Origin: Micromonospora cabrerizensis
Lineage (GTDB): Bacteria > Actinomycetota > Actinomycetes > Mycobacteriales > Micromonosporaceae
Length of the DNA stretch: 64,000 nt
Direction: 5' to 3'
NCBI RefSeq assembly: GCF_022230955.1
Contig: NZ_JAKKFI010000098.1
Span: 62,001 to 126,000 of the forward strand
A program made the position numbers and the translations under genes. Below, piece by piece: positions 17,597 to 26,021 of the stretch; position 1 is the first letter of the stretch; every line of letters starts with the position of its first letter. The notes beneath the pieces were generated by a model. It saw nothing but the letters and a program-made list of their open reading frames with translations, was not told where the DNA came from and did no database searches.

Positions 17597-18228
17597 TCCG
17601 GGGGCAGGCCGGTGCCCCGCAGCTCCAGCGGCAGGTGGGCCACGTCGTTGACGGCCAGCAGGTTCGGTGGGCCACCGGGGCTGTACCGGATCACGGTCAA
17701 TCCCGCGTTGTGCAGGTTCAAGCCCAGCCATCGCCGCTCCGGCGCGTCGAGGGCGTGCCGCACCAGCCAGGCGATCAGGAAGGTGTGCGTCACGACCAGC
17801 TCACGGACCGGCCCGCCGTCCGGAGCCTCCCCGGGGAACGGGCCGGTGAACCGCCGCACGGCCTCCGCCGTCACCCGCGGCCCGTCGGCCCGCTCGGCTG
17901 CGGAGAACCGCGCCAGGAATGCGGCGTACGCGGGCGGCAGGCCGGTCGGGTCCGTGTCGTGTGGAAGGTGGTCGCCGGCCAGCTCCGTCGCGTACACCGG
18001 AACCTCGGGCGGCGACCCGGTGACCAGCTCGGCGGTCTGCGCGGCCCGGCGCAGCGGCCCGTGGTGGACGGCGGCGAACCGGCGGCCCCGCAGGCGCTCG
18101 CCGAGCAGCGTGGCCTGCTGCCGGCCGCGCTCCGTCAGGCCGGTGTCCGGTTCACCGGCATCCGACTCCGGCATCCCGGTCCGGTCCTGCTAGGCGTGTC
18201 GGGCGAGGTACAGCAGCCGGGGCACCAT
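17584..18228 (-). pseudogene. Histidine phosphatase (phosphoglycerate-mutase-like) interrupted by TAG
   Basis: The frame from ATG 18228 reads Met-Val-Pro-Arg-Leu-Leu-Tyr-Leu-Ala-Arg-His-Ala, containing the catalytic Arg-His of the family, and then hits TAG at 18190-18192. The same frame continues uninterrupted (QDRTG, then MPESDAGEPDTGLTERG) to 17584. The downstream part has the second catalytic His region (VVTHTFLIAWLVRHAL). A product restarted at ATG 18174 would lack the phospho-accepting His and be inactive. One base change (GAG or CAG to TAG) explains the break. It may be a recent pseudogene, a sequencing error or, less likely, a readthrough gene. Confidence 0.8.
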
Positions 18229-18246
18229 GCCGCCCACCTCAACACA

Positions 18247-18280
18247 CCGGGAGGTGCGGGCTCCACCCCGCACCTCCCGG
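18247..18280 (-). terminator. Terminator after the DUF998 gene
   Basis: Perfect 14-bp stem (18247-18260 with 18267-18280), 6-nt loop, 17 bp beyond the DUF998 stop. It ends the AraC-VOC-DUF998 transcript before the broken phosphatase gene. Confidence 0.75.
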
Positions 18281-18296
18281 GCCTGCGGCCGTCAGG

Positions 18297-18968
18297 TCAG
18301 TCGGTCTGGCCGGACGCCGCCCGGGCGAAGGTCACCGACACCCACAGCCAACCGGCCGTCACCGCCAGACCGAATGCCACCATCACTGCCGGTGCCGGTC
18401 GGACGATCAGGGCGACCCAGGCCACCGCGAAGAAGATGCCAACTCCCAGGCTGTACGCGGCTCGGCCGCCTGCCCCCTGCCGTGCGGACCGACGGCTGGC
18501 CACCACCGTCGCCGCGATCAGCGACACGAAGGCGACCGCCGCCACCAGGAAGTGCAGGCCGCCGTGCCAGCTGATCTGACCGGCACCCCGGGGCGTGCCG
18601 ACCGGGAACCCGTCGGCCGGGTCGGCGCTGAAGATCGCCGCCCCGATCAGGCCCAGCCCGTACAACGCGAGCAGCCGGGGAAGCCAGACCGACCCGCCGC
18701 CTTCGCCGGTACGGCGTCGCAGCGCGTCGGCGGCCAGCGCACAGAGCACTCCGCTGACCAGGAACGTGACGATCTGGATCCAGCCCAGCTCGCCGGTGCT
18801 CAGCACGCTGACCGGGTGCCGGCGGAAGTCGAAGCCCTCCCGGGTCGACGCCTGCACGATGGCCGAGCCGACGAAGATCGGGCCGGCCAGCACGCCGCCG
18901 ATCAGCAGTACGCGGTCCCGACCGACGGCGGCCGGTCGTACCAGCGGAAAGGGTGCGGCCTGGCTCAT
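18297..18968 (-). CDS. DUF998 family membrane protein
   Basis: 223 residues with about six hydrophobic segments and the DUF998 hallmarks (HPVSVLSTGELGWIQ after the first helix, HGGLHFLVAAVAF later). Function of the family is unknown. GGGGAG 6 nt upstream fixes ATG 18968. It lies 11 bp after the VOC gene and is surely co-transcribed with it. Confidence 0.8.
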   Translation of the reverse strand: MSQAAPFPLVRPAAVGRDRVLLIGGVLAGPIFVGSAIVQASTREGFDFRRHPVSVLSTGELGWIQIVTFLVSGVLCALAADALRRRTGEGGGSVWLPRLLALYGLGLIGAAIFSADPADGFPVGTPRGAGQISWHGGLHFLVAAVAFVSLIAATVVASRRSARQGAGGRAAYSLGVGIFFAVAWVALIVRPAPAVMVAFGLAVTAGWLWVSVTFARAASGQTD

Positions 18969-18979
18969 CGCCGACTCCC

Positions 18980-19399
18980 CTACGCCCGCGGGAACATCTG
19001 GCCGATGCGGATCCGGTTGCCGAACGGGTCCCGGATGCCGAAGTCGATCCCGTACGGGCGTTCGGTCGGCTCGTCGGTGATCTCGACACCCTTCGCCACG
19101 AGATCCTCGTGCGTCTTGCGGGCGTCGTCGGTGGTCATGAAGAGGTACCCGCCGAGGGCACCCTTGGTGAGCAGCTCCCGGACCTGCTCGGCGGTGGCCG
19201 GGTCCAGTGCGGGCGGGCCCGGCTTCTCCAGCAGGATCTCGCGCTCCGGGTCGCCGGGCAGGTTGACCGTCAACCACCGCATGAAACCGAGGTCCTGGTC
19301 GGTGTTGACCTCCATGCCGAGTTTGTTGACGTAGAAGTCAAGCGCGGCGTCCTGGTCGAGGACGTAGATCTGGGAGCGGCTGATCGCGTTCATCGTCAT
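18980..19399 (-). CDS. VOC (glyoxalase/bleomycin-resistance) superfamily protein
   Basis: About 139 residues of the two-repeat VOC fold: QIYVLDQDAALDFYVNKLGM at the start and the closing FGIRDPFGNRIRIGQ. VOC proteins of this kind follow AraC-type regulators in many actinobacteria, but the substrate is not known. Of three in-frame ATGs (19405, 19399, 19393), 19399 lies 7 nt after a TAGCGT -10-like box, fitting a leaderless start. Confidence 0.82.
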   Translation of the reverse strand: MTMNAISRSQIYVLDQDAALDFYVNKLGMEVNTDQDLGFMRWLTVNLPGDPEREILLEKPGPPALDPATAEQVRELLTKGALGGYLFMTTDDARKTHEDLVAKGVEITDEPTERPYGIDFGIRDPFGNRIRIGQMFPRA

Positions 19400-19434
19400 G
19401 CCCATGACGCTAGAGGCAGACCGTGACCTGCGGC

Positions 19435-19836
19435 TTATCCAAAACTGCTGGGTCGGGTCCACGCTTTGGCGAAGCACGACGGCACGTTGGCCGCCGCGAC
19501 GCGGTGCCGCCGGAAATCCGAGGGAGACTCCCCGACGATCTGCCGGAACGTCCGGCTGAACGTGCCCAGGCTGCCGAAGCCGACGGCGTAGCAGATGTCC
19601 GTCACGTCACGGTTCGTCTCCACCAGCAGTGCCATCGCCCGCTCCACCCGGCGGCGTTGCAGGTAGCGGTGTGGAGTCTCACCGAACGTGGCCCGGAAGG
19701 TCCGGATGAAGTGCGCCTCAGAGACGAGCGCGATCCGGGCCAACGCGGGGATGTCCAGCGGCTCCGCGTACGCCCGGTCCATCGCGTCCCGGGCACGCAG
19801 CATCGCCCGGTTCGACTCCTCCACCGCGCGGCTCAT
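19435..19836 (-). CDS. Short AraC-family transcriptional regulator
   Basis: 133 residues that are almost only the two helix-turn-helix AraC domain (SEAHFIRTFRATFGETPHRYL, then DICYAVGFGSLGTFSRTFRQ). No sensor domain is present. It likely controls the VOC/DUF998 genes that follow 35 bp downstream. The first 119 bp overlap the 3' end of the MFS gene in another frame, an unusually long overlap. Confidence 0.82.
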   Translation of the reverse strand: MSRAVEESNRAMLRARDAMDRAYAEPLDIPALARIALVSEAHFIRTFRATFGETPHRYLQRRRVERAMALLVETNRDVTDICYAVGFGSLGTFSRTFRQIVGESPSDFRRHRVAAANVPSCFAKAWTRPSSFG

Positions 19837-21052
19837 CGGCCCCCGTCCCGCCCTGCTCGTTGCCCGGCCCCAGGCTACCGCCGGGCACCCCGTCGCCGGG
19901 TCGGGTGGCACGCCGGCCGGCGAAGGCAGCGGCGACCACCAGCAGAGCGACCACGCCGAGCAGTGCGCCGAGCAGCACCGTACTGCGCACGCCGTGGCTC
20001 GGTAGCGCGAGACCGGCGACCAGGGCGCCGCCGGTGATGCCGACGTTGACCGCGGCAGAGACGGTGGCGGCGGCGAGGTCGGAGCGCCCGGGCGCAACCT
20101 CGAGCACAATGCCACCGAGCACCGCGGTGAACGCCGCGAACGCCAGCCCGGCCAGGGCGAGCAGGCCCACGGCCACCGCCGGACGGTGGCCGACCGCGTA
20201 CAGCCCGAGCAGTGCCACCGACTGGAGCGTGACGGTCGCGGCCAGGGCGAGCCACGGGCTGCGGTCCACCACCACTCCGACGGCGAAGATCCCGAGCACG
20301 CTGGCAACGCCGCGCACCAGCAGGATGACCCCGACCGCCGAGGCGGCGAAGCCGCTGACCTCGGTGACGAAGAGGGCGACGTAGGTGTAGCCGGCGATGG
20401 CACCGGCGGTCGCCAGGATGGCCACCGCGACCAGCAGCCAGAAGCGGTAGACGTCGGGTGTCGCGCCCCGGGCGGCGTGCCCCTCGTTGGGTGGCGTCGA
20501 CGGCAGGAGCGAGGCCACCGCGACGAGCACGATCGCGCCGAGCCCGGCCACCGCCAGGAACGACACCCTCCAGCCGGCGCGTTCGCCCAGCCAGGTGCCC
20601 GCGGGCACACCCAGGACCAGAGCGACGCTGCCGCCGGCGAACACGATCGCGACCACCCGACCGCGTAGTCCGGGTCGGAACAGCTCGGCCGCGGCCGGCA
20701 CCACCACCGCCCAGAACAACGCATGGGTCGCCGCCGTCGCCATCCGGGCTGCCAGCAGCAACGCGAACGAGCTCGCGAACACCGTGATCGCGGTGCTCAC
20801 CACGAAGCCGGCCAGGAGCGCGGACAGCAGTCGCCGACGGGGGATTCTCCGGGCCAGCGCCGTCAACGGGATCGAGGCGACGACCACCACCGCGCCGTAC
20901 GCGGTGACGAGCATGCCCACCTGCGACGGCGAGACGGCAAGGTCGGCCGCCATCGGGAGCAGCAGCCCGATCGGCAGCGCCTCGGCCGTTGTGTAGAGGA
21001 ACGTCCCTCCGGACAAGCCGATCAGTGCTCCCACTGCCCGCCTCTGGCCCAT
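19718..21052 (-). CDS. MFS transporter, drug efflux type
   Basis: 444 residues with about twelve membrane helices. The first helix is followed by VSPSQVGMLVTAYG and the loop LTALARRIPRRRLL, the signature loop of MFS exporters such as the CmlR/PbuE-type DHA1 family. GGGAGGG before ATG 21052 supports the start. The recognisable transporter ends near residue 395 (VVAAAFAGRR); the last about 50 residues are Gly/Pro-rich, non-conserved in look, and run through the start of the AraC gene. It is divergent from a CGNR regulator, which probably represses it. Confidence 0.85.
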   Translation of the reverse strand: MGQRRAVGALIGLSGGTFLYTTAEALPIGLLLPMAADLAVSPSQVGMLVTAYGAVVVVASIPLTALARRIPRRRLLSALLAGFVVSTAITVFASSFALLLAARMATAATHALFWAVVVPAAAELFRPGLRGRVVAIVFAGGSVALVLGVPAGTWLGERAGWRVSFLAVAGLGAIVLVAVASLLPSTPPNEGHAARGATPDVYRFWLLVAVAILATAGAIAGYTYVALFVTEVSGFAASAVGVILLVRGVASVLGIFAVGVVVDRSPWLALAATVTLQSVALLGLYAVGHRPAVAVGLLALAGLAFAAFTAVLGGIVLEVAPGRSDLAAATVSAAVNVGITGGALVAGLALPSHGVRSTVLLGALLGVVALLVVAAAFAGRRATRPGDGVPGGSLGPGNEQGGTGADEPRGGGVEPGDAACPGRDGPGVRGAAGHPRVGPDRARL

Positions 21053-21064
21053 GCGACCCTCCCA

Positions 21065-21098
21065 TTGTTTCCAGCTAAATCAGCTACGCCAGAAACAA
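21065..21098. promoter_or_regulatory. Inverted repeat in MFS/CGNR divergent promoter
   Basis: ttgtttc (21065-21071) and gaaacaa (21092-21098) form a 7-bp inverted repeat spaced by 20 bp. A further copy of ggaaaca occurs at the first codons of the CGNR gene. This is a likely operator for the CGNR regulator; inference from position. Confidence 0.5.
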
Positions 21099-21144
21099 GC
21101 TAGCGATCACCCTTGTCGACGGTCAACTGGTAAAGTTGGTTTTG

Positions 21145-21765
21145 ATGGAAACAGCCGAGGACGTCACGCGGATGCACCTGGTGGGCGGCAACCTCGCCCT
21201 GGACTTCGTCAACACCCGCTCCGGCCCACCCGTCGGGCTCCCGGACGACGACGTGCTGACCGGCTATCCGGAGCTGGTCGCCTGGGGGGTGCACGCGGGC
21301 GCCCTCACCCAGACAGAGGCGACAGCACTGCGCCGGCTGTCCCGCAACGATCCGGACGGCGCCCACGCTGCCTTCTCACGAGCGCTGCACACCCGCGACT
21401 ACCTCGACGAGGTGTTCCGGCCACTGACCACCGGAGGGGCCCCGAGCGCGCCCGCACTGGCCCGGCTGCGCGACGACGAAGCGGACGCGCTCGGCCACGC
21501 ACAGCTTGAGGGCGACAGCACGTACGCGTGGGTCTGGCGGGATGACCGCTCGCTCGCCCGGCCTCTACGGCCGGTGGTGCACGCAGCGGTCCAACTGCTC
21601 ACCACGGGGGCACTGCACCGGATCAAGGGATGCGGAGGCTGTCGCTTCATCTTCAACGACGAGAGCAAGAACCGCAGTCGCCGCTGGTGCAGCATGGACG
21701 ACTGCGGAACTGCCGAGAAGATGCGCCGCTACGTCGCCGCGCGGCGCACTCGGGCAACGCGCTGA
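21145..21765 (+). CDS. CGNR zinc-finger transcriptional regulator
   Basis: 206 residues with an N-terminal ABATE-type domain (LVGGNLALDFVNT start) and a C-terminal CGNR-like zinc finger (CGGCRFIFND...WCSMDDCGTAEKMRRY) that should bind DNA. Here the final motif reads CGTAEK rather than CGNR. The ATG 21145 has TAAAGT 8 nt upstream and no ribosome site, which fits a leaderless mRNA. It is divergent from the MFS exporter and presumably regulates it. Confidence 0.82.
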   Translation: METAEDVTRMHLVGGNLALDFVNTRSGPPVGLPDDDVLTGYPELVAWGVHAGALTQTEATALRRLSRNDPDGAHAAFSRALHTRDYLDEVFRPLTTGGAPSAPALARLRDDEADALGHAQLEGDSTYAWVWRDDRSLARPLRPVVHAAVQLLTTGALHRIKGCGGCRFIFNDESKNRSRRWCSMDDCGTAEKMRRYVAARRTRATR

Positions 21766-21780
21766 GCGGGCTGCGCCGGT

Positions 21781-21810
21781 GGGCAAAGCCTGGTGGAATT
21801 GGAGCCCCCG
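21781..21810. repeat. Left attachment-site repeat (attL-like)
   Basis: 30 bp matching 24311-24340 with two mismatches. It holds a copy of the last bases of tRNA-Thr (acceptor arm and CCA) but not the rest of the tRNA, as expected for the distal att site. Confidence 0.8.
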
Positions 21811-22008
21811 AGCAGTGACGCGGGGTGGCGTGCGTGCTAGGCGTCACCCCTGTGGCGTTAGCCAACACGGTGTTTGCCTCGACGCTTGGGCCGCCTCTCC
21901 TCGCCGACTCGAAAAGATCCATATACCTCGTGCTACGCCAGACGACACACCACCAGGCCACGCCGGCCGGCGTTAAGCATCCCTGCCCGGTGCGGCAGAC
22001 TGTTCACC

Positions 22009-22962
22009 ATGACGCCGGCCCCGATTGCCCCTCAGAGGCTTCCCAGCCTAGACGCCGTGCCACATGCAATTCCCTATCAGGGCAGCAAGCGGCAGTTGGC
22101 TCATGCCATTGTTCCACTGCTACCCGCAGACACCGCACGGTTGATAGAACCCTTCGCCGGCTCTGCGGCTGTCTCGATCGCAGCTTCCTACCTTTCAGTG
22201 CCAAAGACAGCTGTAATCAGTGACGTAAATGAGCCACTGATGGCCTTGTGGCAGCGAATTCTGGCGGAACCGGCGGCCCTGGCGGATGACTACGAGATGC
22301 TGTGGCAGGCACAGCTCTCCGACCCGCGAAGCTATTTCGAAGATATCCGCTCCAAGTTCAACGCGACGCACGAGCCGCATTTCCTCCTGTACCTTCTCGC
22401 GCGATGCGTCAAGGCGGCAGTCCGGTACAACCGCCACGGCGCATTCAACCAAGGCGCCGACAATCGCCGACTTGGCGCAAAACCAGCCACTATGAGAGCG
22501 CGCCTCGCCGCAACGTCGAAAGCCCTCACTGGCGCAATGGCACTCACACGAGACTATACGGATGCTTTACGATCTGCCGATTTGCCCGATGTCGTTTACA
22601 TGGATCCCCCTTACGAGGGGGTATCGAATACCCGAGACCACCGTTACATGGCGGGCCTCTCTCGTGAGCGTTTCGTCGAAAATCTGAGTGACGCAATCGC
22701 CCGCGACGTGTCATTCATTCTTTCGTACGACGGCACCACCGGCACGAAGTCCTACGGGAAGCCCCTGACGGAATCGCTGAAATTGACACACCTTCACCTC
22801 TATGCCGGCAAGTCGTCCCAAGCCACCCTAAACGGGAACACGGCACATACCGTGGAATCGCTATACCTGTCGCCAGCCCTCGTCTCCCGACTTGGCGGCG
22901 TCGGACAAGTGATGGCGCGACTTGTCCCGGCCGAGGCGGAACCCACGCCACTATGGGCGTGA
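22009..22962 (+). CDS. D12-class N6-adenine DNA methyltransferase (Dam-like)
   Basis: 317 residues. The AdoMet-binding motifs are in the alpha-class order of D12/Dam enzymes: PYQGSKR (about 24) and PFAGSAAVS near the start, and the catalytic DPPY as YMDPPYEG (about 202). It should methylate adenine in a short DNA site. ATG 22009 is chosen because the aligned MTase core begins within 25 residues; CAGACT lies 7 nt ahead, consistent with a leaderless start. Codon use is less GC-biased than the neighbours. With the HNH nuclease 33 bp downstream it forms a candidate type II restriction-modification pair; the target site is unknown. Confidence 0.88.
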   Translation: MTPAPIAPQRLPSLDAVPHAIPYQGSKRQLAHAIVPLLPADTARLIEPFAGSAAVSIAASYLSVPKTAVISDVNEPLMALWQRILAEPAALADDYEMLWQAQLSDPRSYFEDIRSKFNATHEPHFLLYLLARCVKAAVRYNRHGAFNQGADNRRLGAKPATMRARLAATSKALTGAMALTRDYTDALRSADLPDVVYMDPPYEGVSNTRDHRYMAGLSRERFVENLSDAIARDVSFILSYDGTTGTKSYGKPLTESLKLTHLHLYAGKSSQATLNGNTAHTVESLYLSPALVSRLGGVGQVMARLVPAEAEPTPLWA

Positions 22963-22995
22963 CCCCGCCTGCCGCAACGGCTAGAGTCTCCATCC

Positions 22996-23706
22996 ATGTC
23001 AAGCCCTTACCCGGAGGCCTTTACGGCTTGGGTCCTGAGTCTGCCTCTCAGCCTAAGGGCAAAGAGGGCCGTCGAGCGTATGATCAGTCAGGGTTATGTA
23101 ACTACCGCAGATCTTAACCAGATGGGCTATGACCATCCTCCACGTGCGATCGCCGACATCAAGGATGCTGGCGTAGAAATAAAAATGAACATGGTCTTTG
23201 TGGCAGGCCGCCGAATGGCCAGATACGAACTCGTTCCTAAAATCAGTGACGGATCCATGACGGGCCGCCGCGCGCTTCCTAAAGCCTTCAAGGAAGGCTT
23301 ATGCGCGCAATGGTTCCACCGCTGCGCTGTTTGCAATGGCAAGTTCACGACGAGGGAACTTCAGGCAGACCACCGGATTCCATACCGAATCTCGGGTGAG
23401 TCGCCAGAGCTTTCACTCGAGGACTTCATGCCCCTGTGCCCGTCGTGCAACAGGGCCAAGTCCTGGTCATGCGAGAATTGCCCCAACTGGGAGCGCCGCA
23501 TTGCTTCTGAATGCGAGACGTGCCTTTGGGGATCACCGCAGGAGTATCTGCACATCGCAACCGTTCCAGAGCGGCGACTGCACCTGAGCTGGTCCGGTGA
23601 AGAGGTCCAAGAGTTTGACCGGCTGTCTGCTCGGGCGCGGGCGGAGGACGCAACCGTGGCCGAAGTGGCGAAGGGTATTATCTCGACGAGGTCGGGGAAC
23701 GCCTAG
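22996..23706 (+). CDS. HNH endonuclease, probable restriction partner of the adenine methylase
   Basis: 236 residues. The N-terminal about 85 residues look like a winged-helix recognition domain (TTADLNQMGYDHPPRAIADIK). The HNH nuclease core follows: CAVCNGKF, ADHRIPYR and LCPSCNRAKSWSC, with another CxxC pair (CETC) that may hold a second zinc. TAGAGT lies 8 nt before ATG 22996, so it may have its own leaderless promoter, useful for delayed nuclease expression. Codon use and AT content match the methylase and not the surrounding genome, indicating transfer as a unit. Pairing with the methylase suggests restriction, but a solitary modification-dependent nuclease is an alternative. Confidence 0.82.
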   Translation: MSSPYPEAFTAWVLSLPLSLRAKRAVERMISQGYVTTADLNQMGYDHPPRAIADIKDAGVEIKMNMVFVAGRRMARYELVPKISDGSMTGRRALPKAFKEGLCAQWFHRCAVCNGKFTTRELQADHRIPYRISGESPELSLEDFMPLCPSCNRAKSWSCENCPNWERRIASECETCLWGSPQEYLHIATVPERRLHLSWSGEEVQEFDRLSARARAEDATVAEVAKGIISTRSGNA

Positions 23707-24160
23707 CAGAAGCAGACCGCTTCGATGGTGGAGCCCATCGCGAAACTATTCTTACCAAAACGACGGGTTGATCGAGTTGAGCAACTGGGCTTGTTACGGC
23801 AACCTTGCCAATAAGGCTCGACTTCTCCCTGTACGGTAGCCCGCGAAAACAACGACTAGTACCGTACAGAAACAACGGTGAACCGACGCTCAGGCTCTCC
23901 AGAGCCTTCCGGTGACGGATGCTCTACGGTGTTCTCCAGGTACGTGCGGTTCCTTGTCAAGGTCGCGTTGACACGGGTACCGCTCGGCGAAGCCGGGGTG
24001 GGGATGCGGCGCGTGCACCTCGGGCAGCCCCGCCTGGCGGCAACACCGGCCCGAGGGGTCGCAGAGGCTCCGGGGTCAAGGGCGGCCCGCAGGGCCCGGC
24101 TGGCTCGCCAAACTCGCCCGCCGTCGGGGGCTCCCCTGCGTCCACGTCGTCACCGCCTCG
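23707..24160. other. Non-coding part of the island with an inverted repeat
   Basis: No convincing gene. An AT-richer stretch contains a perfect 10-bp inverted repeat (ctgtacggta at 23829-23838, taccgtacag at 23860-23869, 21-bp gap) that could bind a dimeric protein. The following 250 bp are high-GC and may hold degraded coding sequence leading into the integrase remnant. Confidence 0.6.
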
Positions 24161-24268
24161 CACGTCGTTCAGGCCGTCGCTCGGCACGCCGACGTGAAGA
24201 TCACGCTCAAGGTCTACGCCCACGCCAACCTCGACGCGATGCGTCAGGCTCTCGGCAAGCTCTCGTGA
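24161..24268 (+). pseudogene. C-terminal remnant of a tyrosine recombinase/integrase
   Basis: The last 35 codons before TGA 24266-24268 encode HVVQAVARHADVKITLKV-Tyr-AHANLDAMRQALGKLS. This matches the end of tyrosine integrases, including the His before the beta turn and the catalytic Tyr in the VYAH context. Upstream in this frame there is no intact Arg/His active-site region (an R-H-x-x-R box is missing), and the sequence turns Gly/Arg-rich, so the gene is truncated. It ends 42 bp from the right att repeat, the usual place for an integrase. Confidence 0.7.
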
Positions 24269-24310
24269 GAGCCGTTGCTGTCAACAGGTCGACTCGTGGC
24301 AGTGCCCATC

Positions 24311-24340
24311 GGGCAAAGCCTGATGAAATTGGAGCCCCCG
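24311..24340. repeat. Right attachment-site repeat (attR-like) at tRNA-Thr
   Basis: 30 bp repeated at 21781-21810. It includes the encoded CCA end and acceptor strand of tRNA-Thr, so insertion here keeps the tRNA intact. Confidence 0.8.
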
Positions 24341-24406
24341 GCCGGGATCGAACCGGCGACATCTCGCTTACAAGGCGAGTGCTCTGGCCAGCTGAGCTAC
24401 AGGGGC
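24330..24406 (-). tRNA. tRNA-Thr (anticodon TGT)
   Basis: Read on the minus strand it starts GCCCCTGTAGCTCAG and ends with an encoded CCA (24330-24332). A 7-bp acceptor stem, a D-arm, a 5-bp anticodon stem with loop CTTGTAA (anticodon TGT) and a T-arm with GGTTCGATCC are all present. It decodes ACA and related Thr codons. Its 3' end is the insertion target of the neighbouring island. Confidence 0.95.
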
Positions 24407-24755
24407 GCGTGCGTCGAGGTCAGCATAGCGAGTGACGTCCGGATATCCCGCTCGCGATGCCTCCCGAGCACGGGAAACGTCAACAACCCGACGCCGGTAC
24501 GCCTTGCGGCCGCCTTGCCGTGTGTCGATTGGTGTCCGACAGTGCCGGAGTGACCGGAATGCGTAATCCGTAGGTCACGTTCGACGCTCCCCGACCTTGG
24601 CAGCAGGGGGAAACACGTTTACGGTTCACACACGGACGACTGCCCGGCGCCCTCGCGACCGAGCCGCCGTCCGCTGACCGGCACGGATACGCGCCGGTTG
24701 CTCCTTCACTCGGATCGTCCGGCACGTTCCTGCCGGTGAAAGGAAGCGCTTCACC
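24407..24755. other. Upstream region of msiK
   Basis: 349 bp without a gene. It probably holds the msiK promoter and a long 5' leader. A short imperfect dyad (aaac/gttt around 24612-24622) could bind a LacI-type sugar regulator, but this is weak. The last 21 bp form a hairpin described separately. Confidence 0.5.
24735..24755 (+). promoter_or_regulatory. Hairpin masking the msiK ribosome site
   Basis: ggtgaa (24735-24740) pairs with ttcacc (24750-24755), so the Shine-Dalgarno AAAGGAAG lies in the stem and loop and the ATG follows immediately. The centre is also a perfect 10-bp DNA palindrome (gaagcgcttc, 24743-24752). Known: a conserved RNA structure upstream of msiK genes (the msiK motif) has been described in actinobacteria. 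That this is an example is inferred from position. Confidence 0.55.
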
Positions 24756-25847
<1,092 letters not shown>

Positions 25848-25860
25848 CGTAACGCCGTAC

Positions 25861-25898
25861 CGAATGGGGCGGTCCGCTTCGGCGGGCCGCCCCATTCG
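25861..25898 (+). terminator. Terminator of msiK
   Basis: 17-bp stem with one G-U pair and a TTCG tetraloop, beginning 13 bp past the stop codon. Confidence 0.8.
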
Positions 25899-25973
25899 TC
25901 GTTGCCGGCGGTGGATGAGCGGCTCAGGGCTCGTTGATTCCGGCCTCTTCATCCGTGGTCCTGGCAGATCTGA

Positions 25974-26015
25974 CGACGAGGCCCCCTTCCGCGCTGGCGG
26001 AAGGGGGCCTCGTCG
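25974..26015. terminator. Perfect 19-bp hairpin terminator between msiK and rlmB
   Basis: Arms 25974-25992 and 25997-26015 pair without mismatch around a 4-nt loop, 7 bp beyond the rlmB stop. It can work in both directions. Confidence 0.85.
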
Positions 26016-26021
26016 ACGTGG

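Larger units (their letters stand above)
21781..24340. mobile_element. Small integrated island at tRNA-Thr carrying a restriction-modification-like pair
   Basis: A 2.56-kb segment is bounded by 30-bp direct repeats (28 of 30 identical). The right copy contains the 3' end of tRNA-Thr, the classic attachment site of tyrosine integrases. Inside are an N6-adenine methylase, an HNH nuclease, a 10-bp-arm inverted repeat and an integrase C-terminal remnant next to the right repeat. The base composition is visibly more AT-rich than the flanks. Probably the residue of a larger integrative element that lost most of its integrase and can no longer move. Confidence 0.8.

Noticed and set aside
23878..24435. 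185-codon + frame through the island and tRNA
   Set aside because: It runs through the antisense of tRNA-Thr, is Arg-rich, and overlaps the recognisable integrase end in another frame.
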